NCBI GenBank assembly: GCA_022559985.1
Contig: JAFJTR010000010.1
Location: 496,001-560,000, forward strand
DNA from: Parastagonospora avenae f. sp. tritici 18332-5
Taxonomy: Eukaryota; Ascomycota; Dothideomycetes; Pleosporales; Phaeosphaeriaceae
DNA: 64,000 nt
Direction: 5' to 3'
Shown here: piece after piece, positions 22,113 to 32,201 of the stretch
Position numbering within the stretch: position 1 is the stretch's first letter
Layout of the letters: every line of letters begins with the position of its first letter
Program-made: the position numbers and the translations under genes
Notes under the pieces: model-generated
What the model was told of the DNA's origin: nothing
What the model saw: the letters and a program-made list of their open reading frames with translations, nothing else
Database searches by the model: none

Positions 22113-23600
22113 TTAGTCCATGATACCCGCCTTGCCGTCGCGGTCAGCGTCGATCTTGGGGTTGAGCTTGTCCTTCAATGAAGGCTTGCCAGCAGTGGTG
22201 CCGGTGGTACCTGTGGTCGACGAGCCGTATGTGGAGGTGTTAGCGGTGGAAGAGCCGTGGGTCGGGACGCCGTGGCTGGTGTGCCTGCTGTCTGAGAAGC
22301 CGGTGTGGCCCTCGGTGAAACCAGCTGGCTGAGCGCGGGAGACGTCTTCGGTGAGAGCGCGGGGCAAGTCGCCAGATTCACCAGCACGGTGGTCCAAGCC
22401 ACCGGTGACGGGAGGGCCGTGGTGGCCGGTGTTGGAGGAGCCGGTGATGTCGTGGGCGTTGACACGGCCGTCGTTGTTGCGGTCGATGGGGTTGGCGGTG
22501 TGGCCGAGGCCAGCACCAGTTGAAGAGTGACCAAGTCCGCCAGCACCAGTTGATGAGTGACCAAGGCCAACTCCGGTTGATGAGTGGCCTAGGCCTCCGG
22601 TGGTGGAGTGGCCTTGACCTGTGAGGTCGCGGGCATCGACACGGCCATCGTTGTTGCGGTCGGCGGGGTTGGCGGTGTGTCCAAGTCCACCTGCAGCTGA
22701 GTGACCGCCAAGTCCACCTGCGGCTGAGTGACCAGCGAGTCCGCCAGTCGTTGAGTGGCCGGTGTTTCCACGGCCAGTGAGGTCATGGGCATCGACGCGG
22801 CCATCGTTGTTGCGATCAACAGGGTTGGCAGTGTGGCCCAGACCGCTAGCACCAGTTGATGAGTGGCCAAGACCTCCTGTGGTTGAATGGCCGGTAGCAC
22901 CACCTGATGTTAGGTCACGTGCATTGACGCGGCCGTCGTTGTTACGGTCGATCGGGTTGGCAGTGCCGTGTCCTGTGAGTCCGCTGCCAGTGGTGCCATG
23001 TCCGAGACCTCCTGTGGTGGCACCAGAGTGACCATGGGTACCTGAGCTGACGTGGGGGTCCAAGATATCAGCAGTGCGGGTGTTGTGCTGGCCAGTGGGC
23101 GCGAAGGAAGCGTCCTGGGCTAGAGCACCAGTCAGGCCGGAGCTGGTAGTGCCATGTGTTGTGCTGTGGGATGTAGTGGAGTGGCTACCGAATCCGCCAG
23201 CAGTACCATGGCTGGTGTTGTGACCCGCCAGTCCGCCGGTGGTATTGCCACCAGTCAGGTCACGGGCATCTACCCTGCCGTCGTTGTTACGGTCTGCGGG
23301 GTTGATGGTGCTGTGTCCGGCTGTGTTGTGTCCTGACAGTCCGCCAGTAGTGGTGTTGTGTCCAGCAGTGTTGTGTCCTGACAGTCCGCCAGTAGCACCA
23401 TGTTGACCACCAGTCACATCACGGGCATCTACCTTGCCATCGTTGTTGCGGTCTGCTGGGTTGATGGTGCTGTGTCCAGTTGTGTTGTGTCCGGCAGTGC
23501 TGCTGTGGCCTGTACCAGTGGTGTGTGAGCTGTGGGTGGTGTCGGTGGTATCCTTGTCCTTGTGCAAGATGTCCTTGACCTTGTTGACGATTCCAGACAT
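22113..23600 (-). CDS. His/Gly/Thr-rich repeat protein with dockerin-like calcium loops
   Basis: Single exon, 495 aa, ATG at 23600 (MSGIVNKVKDILHKDKD, an amphipathic Lys/Asp-rich start shared by a family of fungal surface or stress proteins). The body alternates Gly/His/Ser/Thr segments (GHSTTGGLGH, GHSSTGAGGLGH) with a near-identical unit NP-x-DRNNDGRVDARDLTG present six times, plus a degenerate seventh at the C-terminus (NPKIDADRDGKAG). The 12-residue loop has D1, N3, D5, G6, D/N9 and D12, the ligand pattern of dockerin type-I and EF-hand-like calcium loops. No signal peptide, TM helix or GPI signal is visible, so it should be cytosolic or unconventionally exported. Hydrophilic, Gly-rich composition is hydrophilin/LEA-like and suggests a desiccation or stress role. 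Function not established. Confidence 0.8.
   Translation of the reverse strand: MSGIVNKVKDILHKDKDTTDTTHSSHTTGTGHSSTAGHNTTGHSTINPADRNNDGKVDARDVTGGQHGATGGLSGHNTAGHNTTTGGLSGHNTAGHSTINPADRNNDGRVDARDLTGGNTTGGLAGHNTSHGTAGGFGSHSTTSHSTTHGTTSSGLTGALAQDASFAPTGQHNTRTADILDPHVSSGTHGHSGATTGGLGHGTTGSGLTGHGTANPIDRNNDGRVNARDLTSGGATGHSTTGGLGHSSTGASGLGHTANPVDRNNDGRVDAHDLTGRGNTGHSTTGGLAGHSAAGGLGGHSAAGGLGHTANPADRNNDGRVDARDLTGQGHSTTGGLGHSSTGVGLGHSSTGAGGLGHSSTGAGLGHTANPIDRNNDGRVNAHDITGSSNTGHHGPPVTGGLDHRAGESGDLPRALTEDVSRAQPAGFTEGHTGFSDSRHTSHGVPTHGSSTANTSTYGSSTTGTTGTTAGKPSLKDKLNPKIDADRDGKAGIMD
22449..23453 (-). repeat. six-fold repeat of a dockerin-like 12-residue loop
   Basis: Six copies of the loop DRNNDG(R/K)V(D/N)A(R/H)D are encoded at 22449-22484, 22626-22661, 22782-22817, 22914-22949, 23259-23294 and 23418-23453. 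The DNA units are also near identical, while spacer length varies from about 97 to 310 bases. This is the footprint of recent unit duplication by unequal exchange or slippage. Confidence 0.85.
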
Positions 23601-23731
23601 GATTGTGGATTGATGTGTTGGTACTTGGGAAGAAGAGGTGGTAATGGGTTGAGTTGAAGTGACGATTTAGGTAGTTGAGGAGTTAATGTAGTGTGTATTG
23701 GATTTTAATATATGGAAGAACCGGGCGCCTT

Positions 23732-23737
23732 CTTATA
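23732..23737 (-). promoter_or_regulatory. TATA-like box of the repeat-protein gene
   Basis: Minus-strand GATATAAGA lies about 135 bases upstream of the ATG at 23600, in an A/T-rich block. Position and sequence suit the core promoter of an inducible, highly expressed fungal gene. Motif match only. Confidence 0.35.
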
Positions 23738-26700
23738 TCTACACTGGGGAGCAAGGCGTGAGCACTACGTAACTTATAGCGTCATTGCCTGGTGTGGTAC
23801 AAACGGTATTTGCGGGTACTAGCGCCAGGATCAAGGTAAAGACAGCTGTCTACCATAACGGCAACGTCATACCGGCTGCGTCACCAACAATATTATTTCT
23901 TACAATGCCTCCACTTCTTTCAGTCACGACAATTCCCTGTAACAGCCACACGAACAAGTATCAGCGGGGTACTTGCTGCGCCATGAGGCTAGAAGGAGAC
24001 TACATCGGGTAATAGCGGGGAACGGCTGCGTCATTCCGCGCTTCTCTCAGCCGCGCAACCAGATCCTGCTTTGCCCTGTCTCACATCAACTGCACCAGAA
24101 TTTGGTTATGCGATCGACGGAGGATCATTCTATAAAGAGGCAAGCTCCGAAATTCTTGCTTGAACAGCCACATGGGCCCCATAAGTTCCCAAGTGTTGCG
24201 TGGCTGGGCCGCAACAAGTGAGAACCTCGTCACACTTAGAGTTTAATACGTCAGAATGATCAATTGTGATCAGTCGGTACCATATTTTCACACGCGGCCG
24301 TTGCGCCAAGTCAAATACCTTGCAAGTTAGTCCAGAACCTCTTCTCTGTAACAATTGGCCTGGATGTAGAACGGACAGGCTCTACACAAGAACCTTGTAC
24401 TACATTTTGTCAACGACAACGGAAAGCGACCAAAAGGCGGCAGCTCATATCGTAGCCCGAAGCTATACATAGGCTCTTGCTGTCGCAATTCAATCGCATC
24501 GATACTGTGTATAGGTTCAGTCTGTCAATGCTCTTGGCCATGGTACTTTCCAGCGTTGTTGACAGTCCGCGTTGTAGAGAAACTGGGGAACAGTGAAGCA
24601 CACACTCAGCTGGTGGGTTGGTGCCTTTATTTACTGCGGAGTTCCGTCCCACGTGCGGCGCCAGTACCGGCAGATATGTTCCGACAAGTCTTGTTTTACA
24701 GCACTGCTGCAGGCCAGCCTCAAATGCCCCACCGCATCTATTCGGTCCGCTATTAACAGTTCCACTGATGTCACCAATGTCTCTCTGTCATCTAAGCTTG
24801 AACATATATTCTCAATCCTCTTTATACATGATACCGGGGCTAATGTACAAGCCTATGCGCACGAACAGGCGACATATTCGAATTCTAGTTTTACGTCTCT
24901 CGCTAAGAGGTAACAGCCGTTTGAGATGCGAATTACTCCATGTGGATCTAGATGATCTGTAGACGCACTATTTGCGTACTATGAGGCGGATATTTACACG
25001 TGGGGTGATGCTAGCGACAAACAACGCATCGGACTAAACGGTCTGAGATCTCGATCACCAAGAATCCGGGTGCTCTGCTCCAGCAACGCCAGTTCTGTAT
25101 ATAGATAATGTCGGGCCTATTGCGGTGCGGTTTTAGGATAATAAGAACGACTTCAAAGAGAGGGGCTGGCAAGCGGTGATGAGGACACTGCACTCGATCT
25201 GATGCAAGAAATCACCGATGCCCGTGACTCGATCAGACATGATATACAGTAAAAAAGATCAAAAGAGGTGTATTGATGCTACGTCAATCGCTTATGAGCC
25301 CTAGAAACAGTCGAAAGTGGTAAGCCTTCGCAAAGCTGTGCAATCGGCCTTGGTGGAAGCATGTATGGACTCATTACCCACCGCATTTTCCGCGAAGCTC
25401 GATGTCTGGCGCGGCGATTAGTGGATGCATATTGTAGAATGGAAAACAGTTTATGACTGCACCGCTTACTATGTCGTGGACAGTGGCTTCCTGCAAAGAA
25501 GTATATGGAAACGTGACCGAGGGTCTTCTTCCACATACGACCATAGGGCGTTGAATGCTAGGCTTCCCGTCCGCTCAGCCATATATAAGCAGCGCACCGG
25601 AGGATTAGTAGTTAAGTGGGTGACCATTAGCGAATCCCCTCTGTTGTATGTTTTTGTTTTGTAAATTTTTGCATCCGTGTTGGTGTAGTGGGTTAGTGGA
25701 GAGCGTCTGACTCGTAAGTCTCAAGAACGCCACGCCAACAACAAAAACCATGTCTCTACATGCGTATTCAGTCTGAGCTGCATCATCCTTTTGGTTGTCG
25801 TTCTTCTTGGTGACCTTCAGGAGCCACAAGTCAGTGCTCTTTTGCTAATGCTCTAATGTGGACCAACCAAGACTCGTTGATAGCGATATTTCTCAGTCCG
25901 AGTATGTTAAATCCAGGACTGCTATATTCTTGTTACCTGCCAGCGTGAGCACCTGCTGAAAGCACGCTCTGTTCCGAGAGCACTGATCGCTGACGACCGA
26001 CATGGTTGTGATGGACTCCAACGAATGAAGCGGAGTACAAAGTCGTGAAACAGAGTCGAAGGCAATCTCAGAGAAGCTGGGTTACTGCATATCCTGACAG
26101 TGATCCTCCACGGCACTCGAACAATATTAGATATCTATTCTTCAATGATTACAACACCTAAGTAGATCGATCAGCTGTATGGTTGTGTAAGCTCAATCAA
26201 ACTTCTGCCCGGTACCAGCAAGGTGTGGTGAGTATAAGCTGGACGTCTACGTGGTTTGGGTAGCGTTTTTAGTTTCGGCTGCACTTGCACTACCTAAGCC
26301 CGCCTCACCAGGGAACTTAAAAACTAGCGTAGGTGAGAATATCAATCTTTCCACGAAGAACATCATTTTCCCTGGCTTGTCCACGTGTCAGGACATCCAT
26401 GTGGGTCTAGTGTGAACCTTAGACAGGGTAAATTGGCTTGTATCGGTCAGCACCGAAGCCGCCGCTCCCCGATCGGGTCACACTCGCCATATGCCCAGAA
26501 GATCCGTTGCACAGCCCATGCAGTATGCGGAGTCACTCGGATCCTGTTTGCTGAGCAGTGCAGCGTGAAGTTACTCCCGCGACTTTCCCAAACAGAGATC
26601 CGTTTGTGCGGGGATGTCTTCCGTCAGCGGGGTAGCTCCACTCGATTGTCCCGATCGGTGAAGTGTGGGCGTAGATCACAAACCCAATGGAGCTTGCTCC

Positions 26701-26856
26701 GAGGTCTTGAATGGAAGTCTGAACAACATCAAAGGCAGTAAGAACGAAAGATCGTGATCCATCAAGCTACCATAGGTACTTACCATTACTACATTTCACT
26801 CAGCGACACAGCACGGCCATCGCCAACTTCTCGACATACATTGCAAGCATTTTAAA
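23738..26856. other. 3.1 kb gene-poor stretch
   Basis: I see no gene with introns, domains or a plausible start on either strand; the open frames are below 120 codons and overlap each other in conflicting ways. It has a CATATATAAGCAG TATA-like site at about 25580 with no gene behind it, followed by a tRNA-like segment (25678-25741) and T-rich runs near 25650. It could hold a non-coding RNA or old transposon debris; base composition does not look AT-flooded. Confidence 0.4.
25678..25741 (+). other. tRNA-like segment, probably a relic
   Basis: TGGTGTAGTGGG at 25681-25692 matches the Pol III A box (TRGYNNAGYNGG). A CTCGTAA anticodon-loop-like heptamer (CGT, threonine) follows at 25710-25716. 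TGTTGGT at the 5' end can pair with GCCAACA at 25734-25740. There is no B box (GGTTCGA) and no T arm, and the anticodon stem pairs poorly; the total of 64 nt is too short. I read it as a decayed tRNA or the head of a tRNA-derived SINE, at low confidence. Confidence 0.2.
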
Positions 26857-28138
26857 ATGACGCTACCTGACCAAGTCATTGATAACCTGAAGAAGGCAGT
26901 GGACGGAGCGTGTGCAGATATTCGATCCGACATCCCGGGGACCAGTGTCGTCGTGGTTGGTAGAGATGGCAAAGAGCTATTCGCACATGCTGCAGGGAAG
27001 CGAGGCGTGAACTCCAAGGAAGACATGGCACTGTCGAACCTCTACTGGATTGCAAGCTGCACTAAGATGATAGCGGGCGTCGCTTGTATGCAATTAGTTG
27101 AGCAAGGAAAGCTCCATTTGGACGATGGAAACGAGATCGAAAGACTCATCCCAGAGCTGAAAGATGTCAAGGTGCTACAGAAGGACGGAAAACTGGTGGA
27201 GAAGAACAAGAAAATCACCCTGAGGATGTTGCTCACGCATACTGCTGGCTTCGGTTACTCGTTCTTCAACAATGAGCTTCGCGACTTCGCTCATCCGGCC
27301 GGCTTCGACGAGTTCTCCGGCGACATCAAGGACATCCTCCAGCCCCTGGTCTTCCAGCCTGGCGAAGGTTGGCAGTACGGCGTCAATATCGATTACGCAG
27401 GCTTGGCACTTGAACGTCTTACGGGCTTGTCTCTCAACGATTACTGCCACAAGAATATTTTCGGGCCGTTAGGTTTGAAGAACATCTCGTTCTTCCCGAC
27501 TGTTGATATGAAGAACAAGCTTGCATTCATGCATCAAAGGAAGCCTGATGGAACATTGGTTGCGCGCGATCATCTCCTGCGGAAGCCACTCGTAGTTGAA
27601 AGTTCCGGCGTAAAGGATGTCTTCAACAGCGCAGGTGCTGGCGCATTCTCCACACCTGGAGACTACGCCCGTAAGTTCCGGCGCAAAGAAGCTTTAGACT
27701 AGCTTTGCTAACAGAAGCACAGAGATAATTGCAACGCTACTGAACGATGGCACTTCGCCGACAACAGGCGCACAGATCCTCAAGAAAGAGACAGTGGATG
27801 TTATGTTCTCGAATCAGATTGAGAAATTTCCAGACTTTGGTCGACAAGGTATACCAGATGCGAAGCCTGATCTGACCAATCCTCTTGGGGAGATCTATCC
27901 CAACGGGGGTGGTCCGCAAGGATGGGGTTTGACTTTTATGTTGTCTAATGGAGGGCCGACTGGCAGGTCAAAGACGACTGGATTCTGGGCTGGGTTACCA
28001 AACTGTTGGTGGTGGGCAGACCGGGAGAAAGGAGTCGGTGGCATAGTTTGTAGCCAAATCTTGCCCTTTGGTGACCCAAAAGTGCTTGGGCTTTGGTTCG
28101 ACATTGAAACGCAGATCTACCAGGCTCTCAATGCCTGA
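26857..28138 (+). CDS. beta-lactamase-fold serine hydrolase (class C / EstB-LovD type)
   Basis: Exons 26857-27670 and 27723-28138; intron 27671-27722 (GTAAGT...CACAG). Product 409 aa. The family comprises esterases, transesterases (LovD) and DD-peptidases that acylate a serine in an S-x-x-K motif. Seen: SCTK at about residues 67-70, the start of helix 2 after LYWIA; the middle motif Y-G-V-N at about 174-177 (Q-YGVNIDYAG); LLTHTAGFGYSFF and LTGLSLNDYCHKNIFGPLGLK as in class C relatives; and WAGLPNCWWWAD near residue 370, close to the expected third motif. No signal peptide, so it is intracellular. It stands alone with the Zn2Cys6 gene 0.8 kb downstream; no polyketide or peptide synthase is in the window, so a biosynthetic role cannot be argued. 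Substrate unknown. Confidence 0.85.
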
Positions 28139-28922
28139 GTCGGGCCGTTGTTATCAGACTCTCTACATGTGAAGCTTCTGTAGATACAATGTACTCTTAA
28201 GTCATTTGGTATCACCTGAGAATACGACATTTTGGTCTTTCTTGAACGTCTTGCGATCTTACCTCATTGTGTGTTACCAATGCTGAGACGTTAAAGTTCC
28301 CTTCCTCGTGTCAGACAATGCATTTGGCGTATACCCGAGGAAAGATGTCCAAGGAGTAATTCCCGAGCCTATGATGCTTCGGTCCGATAGCTCAACGATC
28401 TTGTCTGACAGGCTCGTGACTTGTGCAGCACAGATATTCCAGTCCGCGCATCACCACGATGGTGACGAATGAGATTTCCCGTTGAAAACTACCCAGGCGT
28501 GAGAAGTAGAAGTCCAGAGATTCACAGTTTGCTGGTCTGGGGGTCTAGAGGGCTGAGAGTAACCATGATGAACGCAGAATGGGTTTGACGAGATCGCATA
28601 CTGGTCTCAAGACTGCAGGTGTAGATGTGATGATCCCGTGGTCTTTACATGACTTAAGGCAATCTGTCGCCTGGGCAGCTTGTTGGTCTCTTATAGATCA
28701 TGGTCAATCATCGTACGATTTTGAAAGTGTGTTCCAATTTGAAAGTTTGCTAGAGGGATCGCTGTTCTCGCGCGGCATGCGTAACCGTTCCCCGCATCTT
28801 CCCAGTTAGGAATGTGGAGCTAGCGATGGGCGGGGTGCGCATATTAGCAGCATCAACTGCCTTTTCTCATGTCCTTGTCGCTCTGGCTTTCCTCTTTCTG
28901 CCTCCATATCCGGGTCGCAGTC
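28139..28922. other. intergenic, promoter of Zn2Cys6 gene
   Basis: 784 bases. The small frame at 28579-28809 has no domain and is probably chance. An alternative ATG in frame with the regulator lies at 28869. Confidence 0.45.
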
Positions 28923-31764
28923 ATGAATTTTGTAGACGTCCAACCAGATAGCTTCTTAGATTATGCCTTCACATCGCCATCTACAAATGTGATAACCTCT
29001 GCGAAACCGTCGAGGACCAGTAGGAAGCAAAACCGATGCTGTGACCAGTGTCGGAAAGGGAAAAGGGCATGCGATGCCGCAATCCTGGAAGATGCATTGC
29101 TGGATGACACCAAGGCAAAGGAGAACCTAACGACGTTCCATTACAGCGGTAAGCTAGTCCGCTCTCTGCCGAATTAATTAAACATCTGACGGTACAGACG
29201 TCTTTGGTCCGTTAGCTGCGTGCAGTAATTGCGAAAAGACGAAGAAGACATGTACCTTCGACTGGCTTCGATCACAACGCGTAGCACAATCCAAGGAAAC
29301 GGCAGCTAGCTCACTTCCTCCCCCAAAACGCCGTCGCACTTCTTCGACCAAGTCATCGCAACAGAAGGAAAGTGTTCTGCAGCATGTTGCAGAATCAGTC
29401 CATCGAAACGATACTCATACGAGTGGTGACCTCGGCGATCTGACCAATCCGTTCGACATGGGAGTCACGTTCGCCGACTTTGCCACTGGAATATCTGAGA
29501 TGATCGATCCGACTCGCTCCGCTCCGACTCTGGGTTCGATATCACCATCGTCCATAGAGACGGAAGCAAAGACTGATTTCTTCTTGCTGCCCGGCAGAAA
29601 GGACGAAGACGAGCTGCTTTTGGACAATGACTCTGGCAAGGGATCCTCACTGGAGACCGCTTCCGACCTTCTAGATGATGCACCCGAAGCGGCCAGTCAG
29701 TCACCTCCATCCACATCGGATAAGGAACAAGGCTCTACTGTAGACACCAGCGTCATAACGCGCGTTAGTCGCAAGAAGAGACGTAGAGATGTCTCACCGT
29801 ATCTGATGTCAAACAACTCGCCCCCATACTCCACCACGTCGTTTGCTTCCAGCCTGGTTCGTTCGACAAACAACGCTTTGCTGACGGATGGCTTACTGAA
29901 GATTTACCACAGTAGCTTCGAGAATGCGCTTTCTTGCTGGGTGACGGAACGAACTTGTCCATACAATAAGAAAACTGATGTAGCACGAATCAACGAAGCA
30001 CGACCAGACTGGAATCGCATCTACCACCACGTTTTTCGCCTTGATAGACTCGCAGCGAACGTTAGGGGTCGACAGCTCACATTTGCCGAGGACCAAGCCG
30101 CGGCGAAGGCGCTTAATTTCGCCATCTATGCGTTCGCAACCCAATGGGCACAATCTAGCAAGAGGTCCAATTCCAGTTATCCATTCGATGTTGCCGAAAC
30201 TCGTGAGAAGAGTGCTCACGGCGACAGTGCTGCATGTGTCGAGCCAGAGTTTGATCGTGTGCTGCAGATCAATGCATGGAATGAAGCTCATAATGCGCTG
30301 CACGCTGCTGGTGACATAGAGTCTTTCAGAGTTGTGCTCGCACAAATTGTGTTTGCCCTGACGCAGAAGCCAGTACATAATGATTCAGTGGAGCGGGGGA
30401 TGGACATGAGAGATCTCAAGAACGAGGATGTGGATGTAGACAAAGAGATGGATGTGTGTGAAGACTTGCTCTCCAAGCTCAATCTTGCCATCGCCGACGG
30501 GCCACCAACGCACCTCGAGCAAGGTAAGCTGCACACGTACAAACTACACATGAAAATGTCCTAATGTTGTGCGTCATCGTAATCAGGGCTTCGCTTGATC
30601 CACTCCTTACGATCTCGGGTGGCTATGCGTAATGGAAACTCATGTAGAGCATCCGGAGTTCGAAAACAGTATCGATGCTCTGCGGGACGACTTGATGAGG
30701 CTGATCGGGCAACGGTCGACCTGCTTTTCTGGCTCGGAGTCATGTTTGACACGCTGTCATCTGCGATGCACAACCGACCCTTGGTAGTATCGGATGAAGA
30801 TTCGAACATCTATCCCAATGGACCTGAGCAGACAATTGTGGAGGATGGGGGTGTATCACCAACTGATCAAGCCGAAAGCCTGTGGGATGGTTATCTATTC
30901 GCTCACCAGGACAGCCGTCTTCAAGCCACCCCGGTAAGATGGCCCTGCTCGTTCGATCAAGCTGCAGCACTTCTTTGTGACGCAGCTCCTGTAAAAGTTT
31001 TGCTTTTCCGGAAAGTGACCACGATCCAAACCCTATTCACAAGAGGCATACGCGGTCAAAAAATTGAAGATACCTTGCACACAGCGCTGGATGTCGTTGC
31101 ACACTGGACAAAACTGTACGCACCGTTTATTGAGGACTGTATACAGCATCACGACCAACTACATCCGCGCATACAGTCATGGTATACATGCTTGGCTGGT
31201 CACTGGCATCTTGCAGCATTACTACTCGGAGATTTGATCGAGATTGTGGATGTGTCGAATAGTGGTATGGCAGAAGCTCGTGCTCGCCGTGATTCGGCAA
31301 ACTTCGTGGCAAATTTCAGGAAAGATAATTGCCAGGTCGTGTCTGATATGGCCGGACGTGCATGCCCACGAGCCGATGCATCATTCTCGCAGTCCACAGA
31401 ATTCCACTTTGCGCTCAATCAGGGCTCGATACTGACTGAACCGTGGACAGCCGTACTCATCCGCCTGTTCGCTAAGGCTGGTGTCATTCTTTTGGAGGCG
31501 GACACCATGTTACCTGCAGAGATCAGAATCGAAGATGAAGACGTGCTCTTTCGGAAAGCAGATCAATGTGTCCGTGCCTTGTGGTACCTTGGCCGAAAGT
31601 CGGACATGGCGCTTGCGGCAGCAAACATCCTCGGAAATGCTCTGAAAGATAAGCGCAAAGGTGTTGAAGAGAAAATGAGCGACATGAGTACCTTTCTGGA
31701 GACCGAGCTCTGGCATGATCTTGATAACCTAGACGAGGCGTTCGACGTGGAGTGTGATCCTTAA
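28923..31764 (+). CDS. Zn2Cys6 transcription factor
   Basis: Exons 28923-29148, 29198-30523, 30587-31764; introns 29149-29197 (GTAAGC...ACAG) and 30524-30586 (GTAAGC...TCAG). Product 909 aa; an in-frame ATG at 28869 would add 18 residues. The DNA-binding cluster is CDQCRKGKRAC in exon 1 and CSNCEKTKKTC in exon 2, each with the C-x2-C-x6-C spacing, followed by TFDWLRSQ; basic residues flank both halves (RTSRKQNR, KRRRTSS). The linker between the two halves is 34 residues and is split by intron 1. A Ser/Asp-rich region follows; the C-terminal two thirds are a helical fungal-regulator middle region (YHHVFRLDRLAANVRGRQLTFAEDQAA-type helices, WHLAALLLGDLIEI, FHFALNQGSILTEPWTAVL). Target genes are unknown. 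The neighbouring hydrolase is a candidate only by proximity. Confidence 0.85.
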
Positions 31765-32201
31765 GGATTTGGCGTTCATTGTGCGTGGTTGCTGAGGAAC
31801 TCAGCTATGTTCAAGTAGCTTTCGGATCTGGCGGAAAATTAGAGGGCATGAACAGTAGAGCATTTACAAGATTTGATCGTGAGACCATTTGTAGCGAAAA
31901 AGGTTGCGTGCATCCCAGATTGAAAGACGAAGCTAAACGCCAAGGCGCTTGATCGTCAGCGCGTATGTTTCTGTCTGGCGATTGGCCGGTACTACGCCCC
32001 TTTCCTTCACACGCCCCACGAACATGTACAGACCGAGGTCCGTATACAACCTTGGAAGTAATACTACATCTCGTACAGGCCAGGAATGACAAGTGTGCGC
32101 GATCGCTTGTTCCGGCGGTATTGCGGTACGAACTGTGGCTTCTCGACGTGTCCAGACGCGTCCGGTACGCGATCAAGTGACATCTGTTCGGACTGTACGA
32201 A
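31765..32201. other. intergenic
   Basis: 437 bases between the Zn2Cys6 stop and the start of the XPG-like gene; no gene seen. Confidence 0.5.
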
